From Candidatus Nitrosocosmicus oleophilus (GTDB lineage Archaea; Thermoproteota; Nitrososphaeria; Nitrososphaerales; Nitrososphaeraceae), in the NCBI RefSeq assembly GCF_000802205.1, contig NZ_CP012850.1, forward strand, positions 186,001 to 250,000: 64,000 nucleotides of DNA, given 5' to 3'. Within the stretch, counting starts at the first letter, position 1; each line of letters opens with the position of its first letter. The position numbers and the translations under genes are program-made. Below are positions 1 through 9,121 of the stretch, piece after piece. Under the pieces are notes generated by a model. That model made no database searches and was not told the origin of the DNA. It saw nothing but the letters and a program-made list of their open reading frames with translations.

Positions 1-104
1 ATTAACCAGTCCATTTCATTGTTGGGGCCTGTTATACAACCATCTACAGAAATTTCCACCTGTAGTTTTAATTTTCTCATTTCATCATTATTACTGTTAT
101 TCAT
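1..104 (-). CDS. DHFR/RibD C-terminal-like reductase, N-terminal part only
   Basis: The window opens inside a minus-strand gene whose first 34 codons are visible (start ATG at 102-104). The peptide carries the motifs ISVDGCITGPN and NEMDWL, typical of the YyaP/RibD-C dihydrofolate-reductase-like family, small NADPH-binding reductases of mostly unknown substrate. It closely resembles the N-termini of the two full paralogues at 11421-12014 and 52211-52798. Its start codon overlaps the stop codon of a short upstream reading frame (ATGA overlap), which suggests translational coupling. The rest lies outside the window. Confidence 0.85.
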   Translation of the reverse strand, partial: MNNSNNDEMRKLKLQVEISVDGCITGPNNEMDWL

Positions 105-202
105 GCATGATTCTTCACCATTTTCATTTGGATGATCATACAGTCTCTTCTAATTAATTCAATTGATTCAAAAAGACATTCTTGCAAATAAGGATTAGTC
201 AT
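101..202 (-). CDS. conserved leader peptide upstream of DHFR-like gene (copy 1)
   Basis: A 33-codon reading frame starting MTNPYLQECLFESIEL. Its first 16 residues match short frames placed just upstream of both other DHFR-like genes (MTYPNFQESFFESVKL at 12.1 kb, MTNPNFQAYIFESTEF at 52.9 kb). The stop codon overlaps the reductase ATG by three bases. Conservation at protein level in three copies, and the position right after a promoter-like block, suggest a translated leader or a tiny partner protein. Part of the similarity may simply reflect recent duplication. Function unknown. Confidence 0.55.
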   Translation of the reverse strand: MTNPYLQECLFESIELIRRDCMIIQMKMVKNHA

Positions 203-220
203 AAGAAATAGAACATGCAT

Positions 221-257
221 ATACCTAATAAGTATACAAGGGATCAAAAGTATATTA
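221..257 (-). promoter_or_regulatory. conserved promoter-like block of DHFR-like unit (copy 1)
   Basis: On the minus strand this block reads TATACTTTTGATCCC then GTATACTTATTAGG, nearly identical to blocks at 12136-12170 and 52921-52953. The second TATA-like element lies about 30 bases before the leader-peptide ATG, the spacing expected for a leaderless archaeal transcript. Confidence 0.5.
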
Positions 258-439
258 TAATTGTATAAAGCTCCTTAATTTTATTTATACACATTGTTAC
301 CTTTTGATTTTCTTTTTTTGGTTTTCTAAATCCTAATATGTTGATATTACAAAATACATTGGATTTATAATCTCTACTTGACTAAATGGAAGCAATGCAA
401 CCCTCACCTATCACTAAGTAATTTATTTCCGATTGTATA

Positions 440-500
440 CAGCCGTTGGGTTCAGGTTAGCTGTGGGTTCAGGTTCGCTGTGGTAGTAGAGTTCAACCAG
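440..500 (+). repeat. degenerate dispersed repeat (A-type 3' module)
   Basis: Contains GTGGTAGTAGAGTTCAA, matching the end of the A-type module (consensus GTGGTAGTAGGATTCTAA). The core is degraded and a short GGGTTCAGGTT unit is repeated. The rest of 203-583 shows no gene. Confidence 0.4.
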
Positions 501-583
501 CACTGAGAGAATATTTCAATCACAGTATCATTTCTTTATGGAGATTTCTTGTTTTCATGGGAATCATAAAATAATACAATTTT

Positions 584-1966
584 CTAAACCCCATAAAGAA
601 TATAAAAAGCCAAAAATAAATAATATACAGTAATATTTAGTACCGTTATTATGGACCCTATTTTGAAGAATTCTACAAATGAGAACACCTTCATTCCTCT
701 AGATTCGGCAGTTTGCATTATGATGATATTACTTGCAGCTCCAAATATGGTAAGATTACCAGCAATAGTACTTGCTGACGCTAACATTAGCCAAGCAGAT
801 ACATCATCTTTATCAAAGCCATGCTCAATCATGAAATGATTGTAGATAACGACAAAAGGTACATTGCTAAGTATTTGACTCATAGTTATGCTTACTACAG
901 AAATAATTGCGTTATTACGAAGCATGTTATAAGTTTCATTATAAGTATTATCTAGGTTAAATGGGGGAAAATAATCCATTATACTGGGAATTAGTCCGGA
1001 TGTCCATAATGCGGACGTGAAAATGAACATACCAACAAAAAAGATCAAGACAGAATAATTTACATCTTTCAGTATACAAATTCTTTCTTTACATAATATG
1101 TATAATATAGCTGCACCAATAAGGGATATTATGCCAATATCAACATGAACCTCAAATAAAAGATGTGTTACCTCTGATAATATCATGGCTCCAATAGTAG
1201 ATAAGAAAACCAATACAGAAATTTTAGCAAATCTATTGGTAAATGAAAATTGGATTGGTTTTAACTTATTTGAAACTTCACAGTTATCTTGATTTTCATT
1301 ACTTAAATCCTTACTATCATTTTTTACATATAGCTCTTCTAAATGAGGAGATTTTGTAATCAAAGTCTTCTTATAATAAAGATGCAAAACTAAACCACTT
1401 AAAAATAGATTTATGATAGTAGGAGGTCCCAATATTGAAAGAAATGTCATAAAAGGTAAAGCCATACCGCTCTGACTAGCAATAAGTAGGTTTTGAGGAC
1501 TTCCAATGGGTGTCATCGTACTCCCAATATTTATCCCAATAGCGATAGAAATTAACACTATCGATGGTTTAATTTTTAATTGGTTTGAAATGGATATAGC
1601 AAAGGGGATTAAAAGAATGGCTGCGGTATCGTTTACCACGAAAGCTGCCAAAAAGCCTGACAAAAATACAATTACTATGATAATATGATTCGCCTTTTTG
1701 ATCCTAAGTAAGACTGTTCCAACTACGTAATTAAGTACACCAGATCTTTCGAGAGCAGAAGTAATACTAAACATTCCAAAAAGAAATATTATGACTTGAA
1801 AATTAATTGATTCTAAAGCAGATTCTATAGGAATTATTCCAAATCCTAAAACAAGAATAGATCCAATTGACATTATTATCCAGAATGGAAGATTGTTTAG
1901 TCTTATCCTTGCAATCAGCAGGAAGTAAACCAATAAAAAAATGCCTAATGTAATAATTTCATTCAA
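584..1966 (-). CDS. ArsB/NhaD-type (SLC13-like) anion permease
   Basis: A 460-residue, strongly hydrophobic protein with about 11-12 membrane helices and two inverted halves, as in the ion transporter (IT) superfamily. The first half has NDTAAILLIPFA (residues 112-123) and GSPQN (155-159), matching the substrate and ion-binding hairpin regions of ArsB/CitM/NhaD permeases. The second half has LSNVPFVV and a G-A-A-S-N loop. Likely substrates are an inorganic anion (arsenite, sulfate, phosphate) or a carboxylate, driven by ions; the sequence does not decide which. Start is TTG at 1964-1966, the first in-frame start. It stands alone, with no arsR or arsA next to it. Confidence 0.85.
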   Translation of the reverse strand: MNEIITLGIFLLVYFLLIARIRLNNLPFWIIMSIGSILVLGFGIIPIESALESINFQVIIFLFGMFSITSALERSGVLNYVVGTVLLRIKKANHIIIVIVFLSGFLAAFVVNDTAAILLIPFAISISNQLKIKPSIVLISIAIGINIGSTMTPIGSPQNLLIASQSGMALPFMTFLSILGPPTIINLFLSGLVLHLYYKKTLITKSPHLEELYVKNDSKDLSNENQDNCEVSNKLKPIQFSFTNRFAKISVLVFLSTIGAMILSEVTHLLFEVHVDIGIISLIGAAILYILCKERICILKDVNYSVLIFFVGMFIFTSALWTSGLIPSIMDYFPPFNLDNTYNETYNMLRNNAIISVVSITMSQILSNVPFVVIYNHFMIEHGFDKDDVSAWLMLASASTIAGNLTIFGAASNIIIMQTAESRGMKVFSFVEFFKIGSIITVLNITVYYLFLAFYILYGV

Positions 1967-2377
1967 ATCTGATGTACTTCCAAGTTATATCCATTTAATG
2001 AGAATTCACTATTAATTATTTTTTGATATTTCATTATTCTATGCTGCTATATTATAGCAGAGTCAGTATTTTCTATTTCCATCTCAAAACCTATCATTTT
2101 GGAAATGAAAAGAATAGGAGATCTTATGGTGAAATAAGGAAGAAGAACTATAGGAGTCCGACCATCTTGAAAGAGAGAATTCAATTGAATTCATAATTTG
2201 TGGATTAGAATAAAATACAAATAATCTTTTTCTTTTTTTATTTTAGTTCCATAGACTACTAACCTAACCGTTTAATCAATAGTTTTTTTGATCAAATTCA
2301 TAATCATTACAAATTACTGGAATTAATTCGAATTTTAACTCAGGTTTATTATCCAACGCCTTAAAATGAATTGACAT

Positions 2378-2430
2378 TAACAGTTCTCATCCGTAGGGAT
2401 TAAGTGCCCTCCGATAGTAGAGTTCTAATA
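2378..2430 (+). repeat. dispersed repeat: 'CAGTTCTCAT' 5' module plus A-type 3' module
   Basis: Reads TAACAGTTCTCATCCGTAGG then GATTAAG and GATAGTAGAGTTCTAA. It is the only feature seen in the gene-free stretch 1967-2635. It shows the alternative 5' module joined to the same core and A-type end found elsewhere. Confidence 0.7.
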
Positions 2431-2635
2431 CCACGATATTTTTCTTATGTGTCAAAATTAGCAGTGCGTGTTTGATGATATATAAGATTAGTTCTTTGGT
2501 TCATCCAACTTTTTATTTATTGGTTAGATATACGTATAGAAACAGGCTTTAAAGGCGTTCTTTCTTCAGATATCAAAATAACATGTAGTAACCTGGAGGG
2601 ACAATCAATATGTAAATTATTTCTATCCTGTTTTA

Positions 2636-2917
2636 CTAAAACTTTCCAAACTTATTCTTTAATTCTATAATATATTCATCGATGGCAAATTCTTTGAATT
2701 TGTCAGATTCTAAATTAGATAAACTATTTTCTATCTGTCTACCCACGACATTATGTTTGTCATCATTTTTCATGCCTAATACCTCTACTCCTACTGGCTT
2801 GTCGTTTTTATCCAAATCAACATAGATATTTTTGCTTATAGGTTCGGTTTTTACTATTTTATTATCTGTGAATTTGACGTATCCGGCATCTACATCATTA
2901 TTATAATAAGAATTCAT
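2636..2917 (-). CDS. DUF2283 family protein
   Basis: A 93-residue protein. The N-terminal 55 residues follow the DUF2283 pattern: Y-x-x-D-V-D-A-G-Y-V-K-F near the start, then a YVDLDKNDKPVGVEVLG strand-turn-strand motif (residues 32-48). Members are small beta-rich proteins of unknown function. The C-terminal 40 residues are predicted helical and charged. ATG start. It is a single gene, about 250 bases upstream of the start region of its neighbour and in the same direction. Confidence 0.8.
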   Translation of the reverse strand: MNSYYNNDVDAGYVKFTDNKIVKTEPISKNIYVDLDKNDKPVGVEVLGMKNDDKHNVVGRQIENSLSNLESDKFKEFAIDEYIIELKNKFGKF

Positions 2918-3169
2918 ATTATCTCACACTAAGCTAAACTAGATCGAATCCGACCAATAAAAGTATGTCGGATTCTTTACTACATGATATATATGAGATT
3001 CTGCGATGAAGTTTCACAAAATCTAATCGATACCTAACTATAAATAATACAGATCCAAATCCTAGTGATACAGAAGTAATCATTTTAATAGAAATAATTA
3101 ATTGTACTTGAATTAATCTTATATTAAATTAGAATTATAAACTTAAAAAAAAGATAGGTTGTTTTGGAC

Positions 3170-3619
3170 TTAGCTTTGAGCTGCTGCGTTGCTACCAGAG
3201 TTTTCTTGGTTTTGAACGTTGATGTTGTTACCAGAGCCTACTGTGTCTCCACCAGATACTACCTGGCTGTTTTGGCTAGAGGATTGAGATTGACTGATGC
3301 TTTGGTCTGCAGAGTTTCCGCCACTGTCGTCATCATCGTCTTGTGCTAATGCATTGTTTCCACTGTTCTTTTGGTTTTGGAAGTTTACATTATTACATGA
3401 TAGAAATGTAGTTCCACCAGAAGCACACAAGGCATTTTGAACTGAGGCTTGTGATTGAGATATTGATTGCTCAGCATGATTGCCTTTTTTCTTTTTGGTT
3501 GCAAAGGCATCATTATCCATCGCTACAATGGGACTTGCGAAAAGAGCTAATGCGACCACTATTGCGATTGATGCTACAATGAGTTTTTTATTTTTGTTGT
3601 GAATATTTGTTTTATTCAT
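3170..3619 (-). CDS. secreted Q/N-rich repeat protein (curlin-like repeats)
   Basis: 149 residues: an N-terminal signal peptide (hydrophobic LIVASIAIVVALALFASPIV), then two copies of a ~45-residue unit built on A-(E/D)-Q-S-I-S-Q-S-Q-x-S-x-Q-N ... S-G-N-N-I-N-V-Q-N-Q. The regular Q, N, S and G spacing resembles curlin-type amyloid repeats, but I cannot show homology. An acidic run (five Asp) separates the units. The same motif occurs once in the secreted proteins at 41290, 43138, 47347 and 53251. This copy lacks the promoter block shared by those four. Probable surface protein; assembly into fibres is a hypothesis. Confidence 0.8.
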   Translation of the reverse strand: MNKTNIHNKNKKLIVASIAIVVALALFASPIVAMDNDAFATKKKKGNHAEQSISQSQASVQNALCASGGTTFLSCNNVNFQNQKNSGNNALAQDDDDDSGGNSADQSISQSQSSSQNSQVVSGGDTVGSGNNINVQNQENSGSNAAAQS

Positions 3620-3747
3620 ATCTTTGATACAATAGAAAAAATATATTGGGATTGCTAACTAGATGCAATACCCTAATATTCTAGCAGTTTTAGAATTAGC
3701 TCATGAGATCTCAAACTAGTCCTATAACATTGAATAGCACAACAAAT

Positions 3748-3857
3748 TCTTTGATCCGATTAAGCGTATAAGTGCTTGATATCTGATAATTTGGTGTGAT
3801 ATTTAGTAACTATCTGGGCGCGTGGGGATTAAGTTCCTATTGATAATAGAATTCTAA
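3748..3857 (+). repeat. dispersed repeat with long 5' module, A-type end
   Basis: The 5' part (TTTGATCCG ... GATATTTAGTAAC) matches 11138-11205 over about 70 bases. It is followed by the core GGGCGCGTGGGGATTAAG and GATAATAGAATTCTAA. It occupies most of the gap between two minus-strand genes. Confidence 0.8.
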
Positions 3858-3943
3858 CGTAAATATTCTAAGTAAAACCAATTTTTAAGTAAACTATTAA
3901 AAGTTACACAATGAGAATCATGAAAAAAGATAAAAAATGAACT

Positions 3944-5227
3944 TTATTGGTCAGGATAGTAAAGAAGGAAAGGTACAGCAATTTTTAGCATTTCAATGGG
4001 GGGCACGTCTGTGAAGAAACAACTACACAATATTACCAAACCTATTTGTTTATCTGGATTAAATCCAACAAATGAGCTATAGCCATCTATACCTCCATTA
4101 TGCCATACTACCTGAGTGCCTAAATTAGTTGTACTAAACCATGACAGTCCTTCGTATGCATATGGTGTTGATTCATTTCCTGATGGATCTGGAAATGGTA
4201 CTTGTAGCTCATAGAATGGATATCTAATTGAATGAGTTTCCTCCATAGCCGAATTGATCTTTGTATCTATTAATCCTAGGTTAGCTGAAACATATTTTAA
4301 CAGATCATTAGCTGTAGAGTACATCGCACCTGCAGCTTGAACTTCTTGAGGTAAGAACACCAATTTGCTTTCATTTCCAACCATATGACCTGCTGCAAAT
4401 CTTGATTTAATATCTTGAGGTATCAATATGCCAGTTTTATTCATTGCAAACCCAGTACTATTCATTCCTAACACATTCAATATTCTGTCTTCGATGAGTT
4501 GAATTAGTGGAACACCCATCTTCAATGAGATGGCCTGTCCAACCATTCCCATTCCGATATTAGAATACTTGGCTACTGTTCCTGGCTCATCTTCAAATGT
4601 TGAATTAGATAGAAATTCATATACTTGTTGAGTTGTATAGTATTTATTCCATATCCACCCTGAGGGCCAATATGGTAATCCAGAAGTGTGTGTAGCTAGA
4701 TCGCCTAATGTGATCTTGGATCCATTATATGAAGGAACAGTGACATTGGAAGGAAGATACATTTCCAAGGGATCGCTTAATTTCACTACACCCTGATTGA
4801 CTAAATCAGCCAAAACAGTAGCAACGAATGTTTTTGTAACGGAACCTACGTCAAATATCGTATTTCCATCAACTGGTGTAGGATTAGATTTAGATATATT
4901 ACCATATGCAGATACTTGAGTACCGTTTGGAGTGATAACCCCTACTACAATTGCTGCAGGTATAGAGGAATTAGAAGAAATATTACTAGCAATTGTTTTG
5001 TTGCCAAACAAATGTTCCAAAACTCTTGGTTTGTATTTATCCAAAATTGCCTTTGAAAGATCATTTATTTCAGATTGATTCAAAGATGATGATTGCAGGT
5101 TGTTCTCTTTTGGGTTTTGGGCTGATACATGAATGTTCCAAGATTGAGAAAGACTACTTGCTGATAAAATGATCGATACTATAAAGAATGCTACAAATGA
5201 TTTAGCCAAGGAATGATACCTTTTCAA
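3944..5227 (-). CDS. secreted serine beta-lactamase-like hydrolase (class C / esterase family)
   Basis: 427 residues with an N-terminal hydrophobic signal segment (residues about 11-36, ending H-V-S-A-Q). The catalytic set of the serine beta-lactamase/PBP4* family is visible: S-x-x-K at S129-V-T-K132, Y-x-N at Y221-S-N223, and H-N-G-G at 376-379 replacing K-T-G. Such proteins hydrolyse D-amino peptides or esters; in archaea without murein the substrate is unknown. Length fits the family. Start is TTG at 5225-5227. It acts outside the membrane. It is a single gene with A-type repeats on both sides. Confidence 0.9.
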   Translation of the reverse strand: MKRYHSLAKSFVAFFIVSIILSASSLSQSWNIHVSAQNPKENNLQSSSLNQSEINDLSKAILDKYKPRVLEHLFGNKTIASNISSNSSIPAAIVVGVITPNGTQVSAYGNISKSNPTPVDGNTIFDVGSVTKTFVATVLADLVNQGVVKLSDPLEMYLPSNVTVPSYNGSKITLGDLATHTSGLPYWPSGWIWNKYYTTQQVYEFLSNSTFEDEPGTVAKYSNIGMGMVGQAISLKMGVPLIQLIEDRILNVLGMNSTGFAMNKTGILIPQDIKSRFAAGHMVGNESKLVFLPQEVQAAGAMYSTANDLLKYVSANLGLIDTKINSAMEETHSIRYPFYELQVPFPDPSGNESTPYAYEGLSWFSTTNLGTQVVWHNGGIDGYSSFVGFNPDKQIGLVILCSCFFTDVPPIEMLKIAVPFLLYYPDQ

Positions 5228-5488
5228 TAGCGTGATTATAATTGGCCAATATTTAAAGTATTAATCCAAGAATGGATTTCATTCCACAAAATCTAGTTAT
5301 TTTACCTTTTATGATGAGTCATCATCAAAAATACTTCAACCCATTAACCAAATAACACCGTGATCATCAGTAGACAGAAATGACTTACTAAAGCCCTGTT
5401 TACCAGAAAGTACTATATTAGTCATTAAACTACGTACATGCAGATCAGTTTTGAAATTGATATCTCCCGAATATTGATGAAAGGTAGT

Positions 5489-5531
5489 TTGGGCGCGTGG
5501 GAATTAGTGTCCTAGTGCTAGTAGGTTCTAC
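5489..5531 (+). repeat. dispersed repeat, A-type
   Basis: Core TTTGGGCGCGTGGGAATTAG followed by CTAGTAGGTTCTA. It lies between divergent genes and is the only structure seen in 5228-5617. Confidence 0.7.
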
Positions 5532-5617
5532 AACACTGGCTAAAATAGATAATTTAAAAGAAGGCATCTTAATAACTAGAAATCAATCACTATAATCGGA
5601 GTGTCAATTTATTATTG

Positions 5618-7072
5618 ATGTCAAAATTTGTGACAAGTCTCGATAAAAAGATATTAACAAACTCAATTACAATCATATTAATTTTTTCCATTGGCTATAA
5701 TATTTTTGATGTTTTTACTTTTGTGAAAGCAGAAAGAATCAGTCCCTCCAATACAGATAATTCACTAGGAGAATCCTTGCTAGAACTACCACCTCTAAAG
5801 TCAAATAAAGCAAAATCCACACAAAATGATACAGACTACTCACATAATCTATTGATTCTATACAATACTAATACTATAGATGGTGACTCTAATGTAAGAT
5901 CTAACTCCACAATAATCACAAGTGGAAATAAGATTATAGATGTAATCGATAAAGATAGTCCTGACAAATATTATTTTTATAAAAATAATACCAATTCGAT
6001 TCTAATCGACCTTTCAGGTAAATACATTATCCCAGGCTTATTCGATATGCATGCACATGTAGCTGGGGTTATGAAAAACTCTTTCAACCAAACATACTCA
6101 GATGAGGCCCTGCAGCGGCTTTTGGCTTTTGGGATTACAACCATCAGGAATCCTGGTGGCCCTACCGAGTTATCTGGGGGTTTGAAAAATAATGTGTCCT
6201 CTGAAAAAGTAACAGGCCCTCAAATATTTACTGCCGGAAGATTATTAAATTCACCTAATATTTCAATACCTTTTGTAGAAAAGAAAGTTAATTCAGTATC
6301 AGAAGTTGATGAAGAGATTAATAATCAGGCAAAAGCAGGAGTTGATTTTATCAAATTGTATGTTGGTCTGACACCTGATCTAGTGAAGGAGGCAATAGAT
6401 AAAGCTCACTCTCTAGGACTCAAAGTAATTGGCCATCTATATTTGACAAGTTGGACAGAGGCAGCTAATGACAAAATTGATTTCCTTACTCATGGTGTAC
6501 CAGTAAGCCCATACTTACTATCATCTCAGAATAGGGAAACTTTTCTAAAATACGGTGATGGTCCTTTTGCTCATTTCCTTTGGTTACAACTAGTCTCGGT
6601 CAATGGTAAAGAAATAAATGAAATGATAGAGTCCTTAGTAAAAAATAATGTATATGTCGATCCTACGTTGAGCGTTTATGAGTCAATGGCAAAGGATGAT
6701 CCAACAAACGGTCAACATATATGGCCTAAAGTCTTGCAGTTAACAAAAAAAATGTATGATAATGGAGTAAAGCTTTTGACCGGCACTGATATTCCAAACT
6801 TTGACCTTGCTCCAGGAAAAAGCCTTCATCATGAACTGGAATTGCTTGCAAATGCAGGAATACCCACATCAAATATTATTCAGATAGCTACCAAAAATGG
6901 TGCAGAAGCCTTAGGAATATTAAATTATACAGGGACGATTGAGAAGGGAAAAGAGGCTGATCTAATAGTGCTTTCATCAAATCCAGTTGAGAACATCAGT
7001 AACACAAAAAGTATTGAACTGATAATCAACAACGGTAAAATTGTTAATAGAAACAGTTTGTTATCAAAGTAA
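5618..7072 (+). CDS. membrane-anchored/secreted amidohydrolase
   Basis: 484 residues from ATG at 5618 (a TTG immediately before is also possible). An N-terminal hydrophobic segment (about 14-38) suggests export. The amidohydrolase fold is shown by DMHAHVAG with the metal-binding H-x-H near residue 145-147, the Lys-containing FIKLYVG strand, VIGHLYL, FLTHGV and LLTGTDIPN (the last Asp being the catalytic metal ligand). This is the imidazolonepropionase/prolidase-like subgroup, which hydrolyses cyclic amides or peptides. Together with the neighbouring serine hydrolase on the opposite strand it suggests an extracellular degradative capacity. The specific substrate is unknown. Confidence 0.9.
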   Translation: MSKFVTSLDKKILTNSITIILIFSIGYNIFDVFTFVKAERISPSNTDNSLGESLLELPPLKSNKAKSTQNDTDYSHNLLILYNTNTIDGDSNVRSNSTIITSGNKIIDVIDKDSPDKYYFYKNNTNSILIDLSGKYIIPGLFDMHAHVAGVMKNSFNQTYSDEALQRLLAFGITTIRNPGGPTELSGGLKNNVSSEKVTGPQIFTAGRLLNSPNISIPFVEKKVNSVSEVDEEINNQAKAGVDFIKLYVGLTPDLVKEAIDKAHSLGLKVIGHLYLTSWTEAANDKIDFLTHGVPVSPYLLSSQNRETFLKYGDGPFAHFLWLQLVSVNGKEINEMIESLVKNNVYVDPTLSVYESMAKDDPTNGQHIWPKVLQLTKKMYDNGVKLLTGTDIPNFDLAPGKSLHHELELLANAGIPTSNIIQIATKNGAEALGILNYTGTIEKGKEADLIVLSSNPVENISNTKSIELIINNGKIVNRNSLLSK

Positions 7073-7348
7073 ACATTTTATAGAAAATTATTTGTCTTAT
7101 TCTAGATAAGTGTGTGAATGGGACTTTAACAGTCTAAGTAAAATAACAAGATCCATCCACAAAAATGCATAGTCTAAAGACACATCCTTTGTCGATTTTA
7201 TTTCTGGAAAATGAGGAAAAAAATCATCATTTGACCCCTTTGACAAACGCCCAACTCTATTCTTATTTGTTTGACATTCTTCGCTAGTTCTGGGGACATA
7301 AATATATAGGCAAGTCTTGATGCTTAGTTCCATTACCATGGATACCAA

Positions 7349-7452
7349 TAACAGTTCTCATCCGTGAGGATCTGTGTTATATTAGCCTAGCCAGATAATT
7401 AATGAGTAGTCTGAGCGCCAGGGATTAAGTTCCCAGTGGTAGAGGGGTTAAT
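7349..7452 (+). repeat. two dispersed repeat units ('CAGTTCTCAT' unit and A-type unit)
   Basis: ATAACAGTTCTCATCCGTGA at 7349 is followed 60 bases later by GAGCGCCAGGGATTAAG and CCCAGTGGTAGAGGGGTTAA. The two partial units sit in tandem in the gap after the amidohydrolase. I see no convincing gene in 7073-7574. Confidence 0.7.
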
Positions 7453-7574
7453 AAACTGATCAATAAGGCTATTTATATAACGGTTAAATAATCAAACAGC
7501 TGGTCGGGCTTTGAATTCATTGGATGCATGGTAACAGTCAAGATATTTATGTATAATGAGATCATTCAGAATTG

Positions 7575-8072
7575 TCAAAAACAACCACATTCTAAAATCT
7601 TCCAAAGGCAGAAAAGTGGGCTTAACAAATAAACTTGTAAAAATTTGTTTTCCCGTATGTTCTTATAGTAAAATGCTTCTTTAATAATATCAAGGGCTAC
7701 TTTCGGCCACCCCGATACCCATGTTTCTTCCATTGGACTTGGAATTTGGAGATTGTTATATTCCACATCTTGTTTATTGATCTTAAAAAAACAATTCATT
7801 ATTTCTCCACTGTCATTGTTTATCAGGACAGGATTAGAGTCACAGGACAAAAACATATTATTAGTAATTTTAATTGGTTTTCCATTTTGTAATATGGAGA
7901 TAGTATCATCTAAAGTATTAGCTAATCCTATGCTTGCATTTTGAATGTTGTTTTCTTTTATTATTTTTGCTGCTTTTATCCAATCAAATGTTTTTAATGA
8001 TTTAGTCTTCGTTCTATTATGATTATGATTATGAACATCCCCATCACTATCTGTATTAAATCGATCCCACAA
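7575..8072 (-). CDS. hypothetical protein
   Basis: A 165-residue soluble protein of unrecognised family. The start is TTG at 8070-8072, chosen because an AGGAGG ribosome-binding site lies about ten bases upstream (8081-8088 region) and no ATG fits. A His/Asn-rich N-terminus (HNHNHN) may bind metal. The middle contains a beta-rich region (SILQNGKPIKITNN) and a W-V-S-G-W-P-K motif. It is isolated, with no operon partner. Confidence 0.6.
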   Translation of the reverse strand: MWDRFNTDSDGDVHNHNHNRTKTKSLKTFDWIKAAKIIKENNIQNASIGLANTLDDTISILQNGKPIKITNNMFLSCDSNPVLINNDSGEIMNCFFKINKQDVEYNNLQIPSPMEETWVSGWPKVALDIIKEAFYYKNIRENKFLQVYLLSPLFCLWKILECGCF

Positions 8073-8442
8073 AACTCTAATACCTCCTTCCGTCCAAGTT
8101 GACTCTTTTGATATGCCGACAAAGCTTAAATTTGATATGACTAATTTTTCTTAAAATAAATACTAGTTTGTGCAATTAGCAGTGGTAAAAGGCATTTATT
8201 GTTGTTAATGAGGTAAGAAGTTGTATATTGTGAACACTTTATTACGCTCAAGAAATTTAACGTAAGTTATTACAAACATCGTTGGCTCAGGTATCGCCAA
8301 TGCAATTATTCTATTAAAGGTTCTATGGTCTGTTCCCTGTGGCAATGGGGTCCTAAGACCAATAGCAATATCTTATCAGTTGCAAATGATCTGACTACCA
8401 AGTTTTTTTTGAGTCAGGCTACTTAAGTATGCGATAGCCTTC
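8073..8442. other. gene-free stretch
   Basis: No supported gene or repeat. A 42-codon open frame on the + strand (about 8264-8392) looks faintly membrane-like but has no start codon and no recognisable family. Confidence 0.5.
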
Positions 8443-9030
8443 TCACGTTGAATACAATCCTTTGACCTCGGCAAACCGATGTGCCCAATTGGGCGGTACT
8501 TGATTGTTTAGAATGGCTTCTAGTCGATCTAGGTATGCATGCCAACCAGGGGCGAAAGTTAAAGCTGTCGATTTCGTGAGGTGGTTGTGAGTCACAATAA
8601 GAAGCGTATCTGAATCGCCATTCTGCTTGAGCTCCCATCGGATAATCGATTCAGGTTCTCCTTTGGGAAACATTTGATTGGGAGCGATAAACCACTCATG
8701 TTCAAAAACGCGATGAAGATCAAAGACCAGAATATTCCCTGTAACATGAGATCCAGATACAACATTCAAAAGATCAATCGTACCGTCCTTGTACCCATCG
8801 AATGTTCCTTTGTAATCTGGCAACCATCTGAATATTTCTTTTTGTTCTGTAATTGCCTTCCAGACTATTTCTTTTGGATGCTTAAGTCGTCGTTCAAACC
8901 TTATTGTTCCATACTTTTCTTCAACTGTTATTGTTCCTTTAGATATGGTATTAGGAGATTCTCCACTGCGTTTCTCAATTGTAGACAATTGTTGTATAAC
9001 TTTTTTATTTGTTGTTTCAAACTCTTTCAT
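8443..9030 (-). CDS. AHSA1/SRPBCC family protein
   Basis: 195 residues. From about residue 36 it follows the Activator-of-Hsp90-ATPase-like (AHSA1) pattern of the START/SRPBCC fold: FERRLKHPKEIVWKAITE, then W-L-P-D, G-x-x-D-G near 80, FEHEW and a C-terminal helix with GWHAYLDRLE. Such domains bind hydrophobic ligands and are often paired with ArsR or other regulators in bacteria. Base composition looks a little richer in GC than its neighbours, a weak hint of transfer. It is divergent from the Lrp-type regulator at 9122 with a 91-base shared promoter region, so regulation by that protein is plausible. Confidence 0.85.
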   Translation of the reverse strand: MKEFETTNKKVIQQLSTIEKRSGESPNTISKGTITVEEKYGTIRFERRLKHPKEIVWKAITEQKEIFRWLPDYKGTFDGYKDGTIDLLNVVSGSHVTGNILVFDLHRVFEHEWFIAPNQMFPKGEPESIIRWELKQNGDSDTLLIVTHNHLTKSTALTFAPGWHAYLDRLEAILNNQVPPNWAHRFAEVKGLYST

Positions 9031-9121
9031 ACCCTAATAATACCTATACAGATACTTATCTTTAGGGGAAGCGAAACTCCCAACATTGGACAACTTTATA
9101 ACTCACTTTTGCAATAAATGA

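Noticed and set aside
7097-7348. 83-codon minus-strand frame
   Set aside because: No signal, family, ribosome-binding site or conserved neighbour; composition looks incidental.
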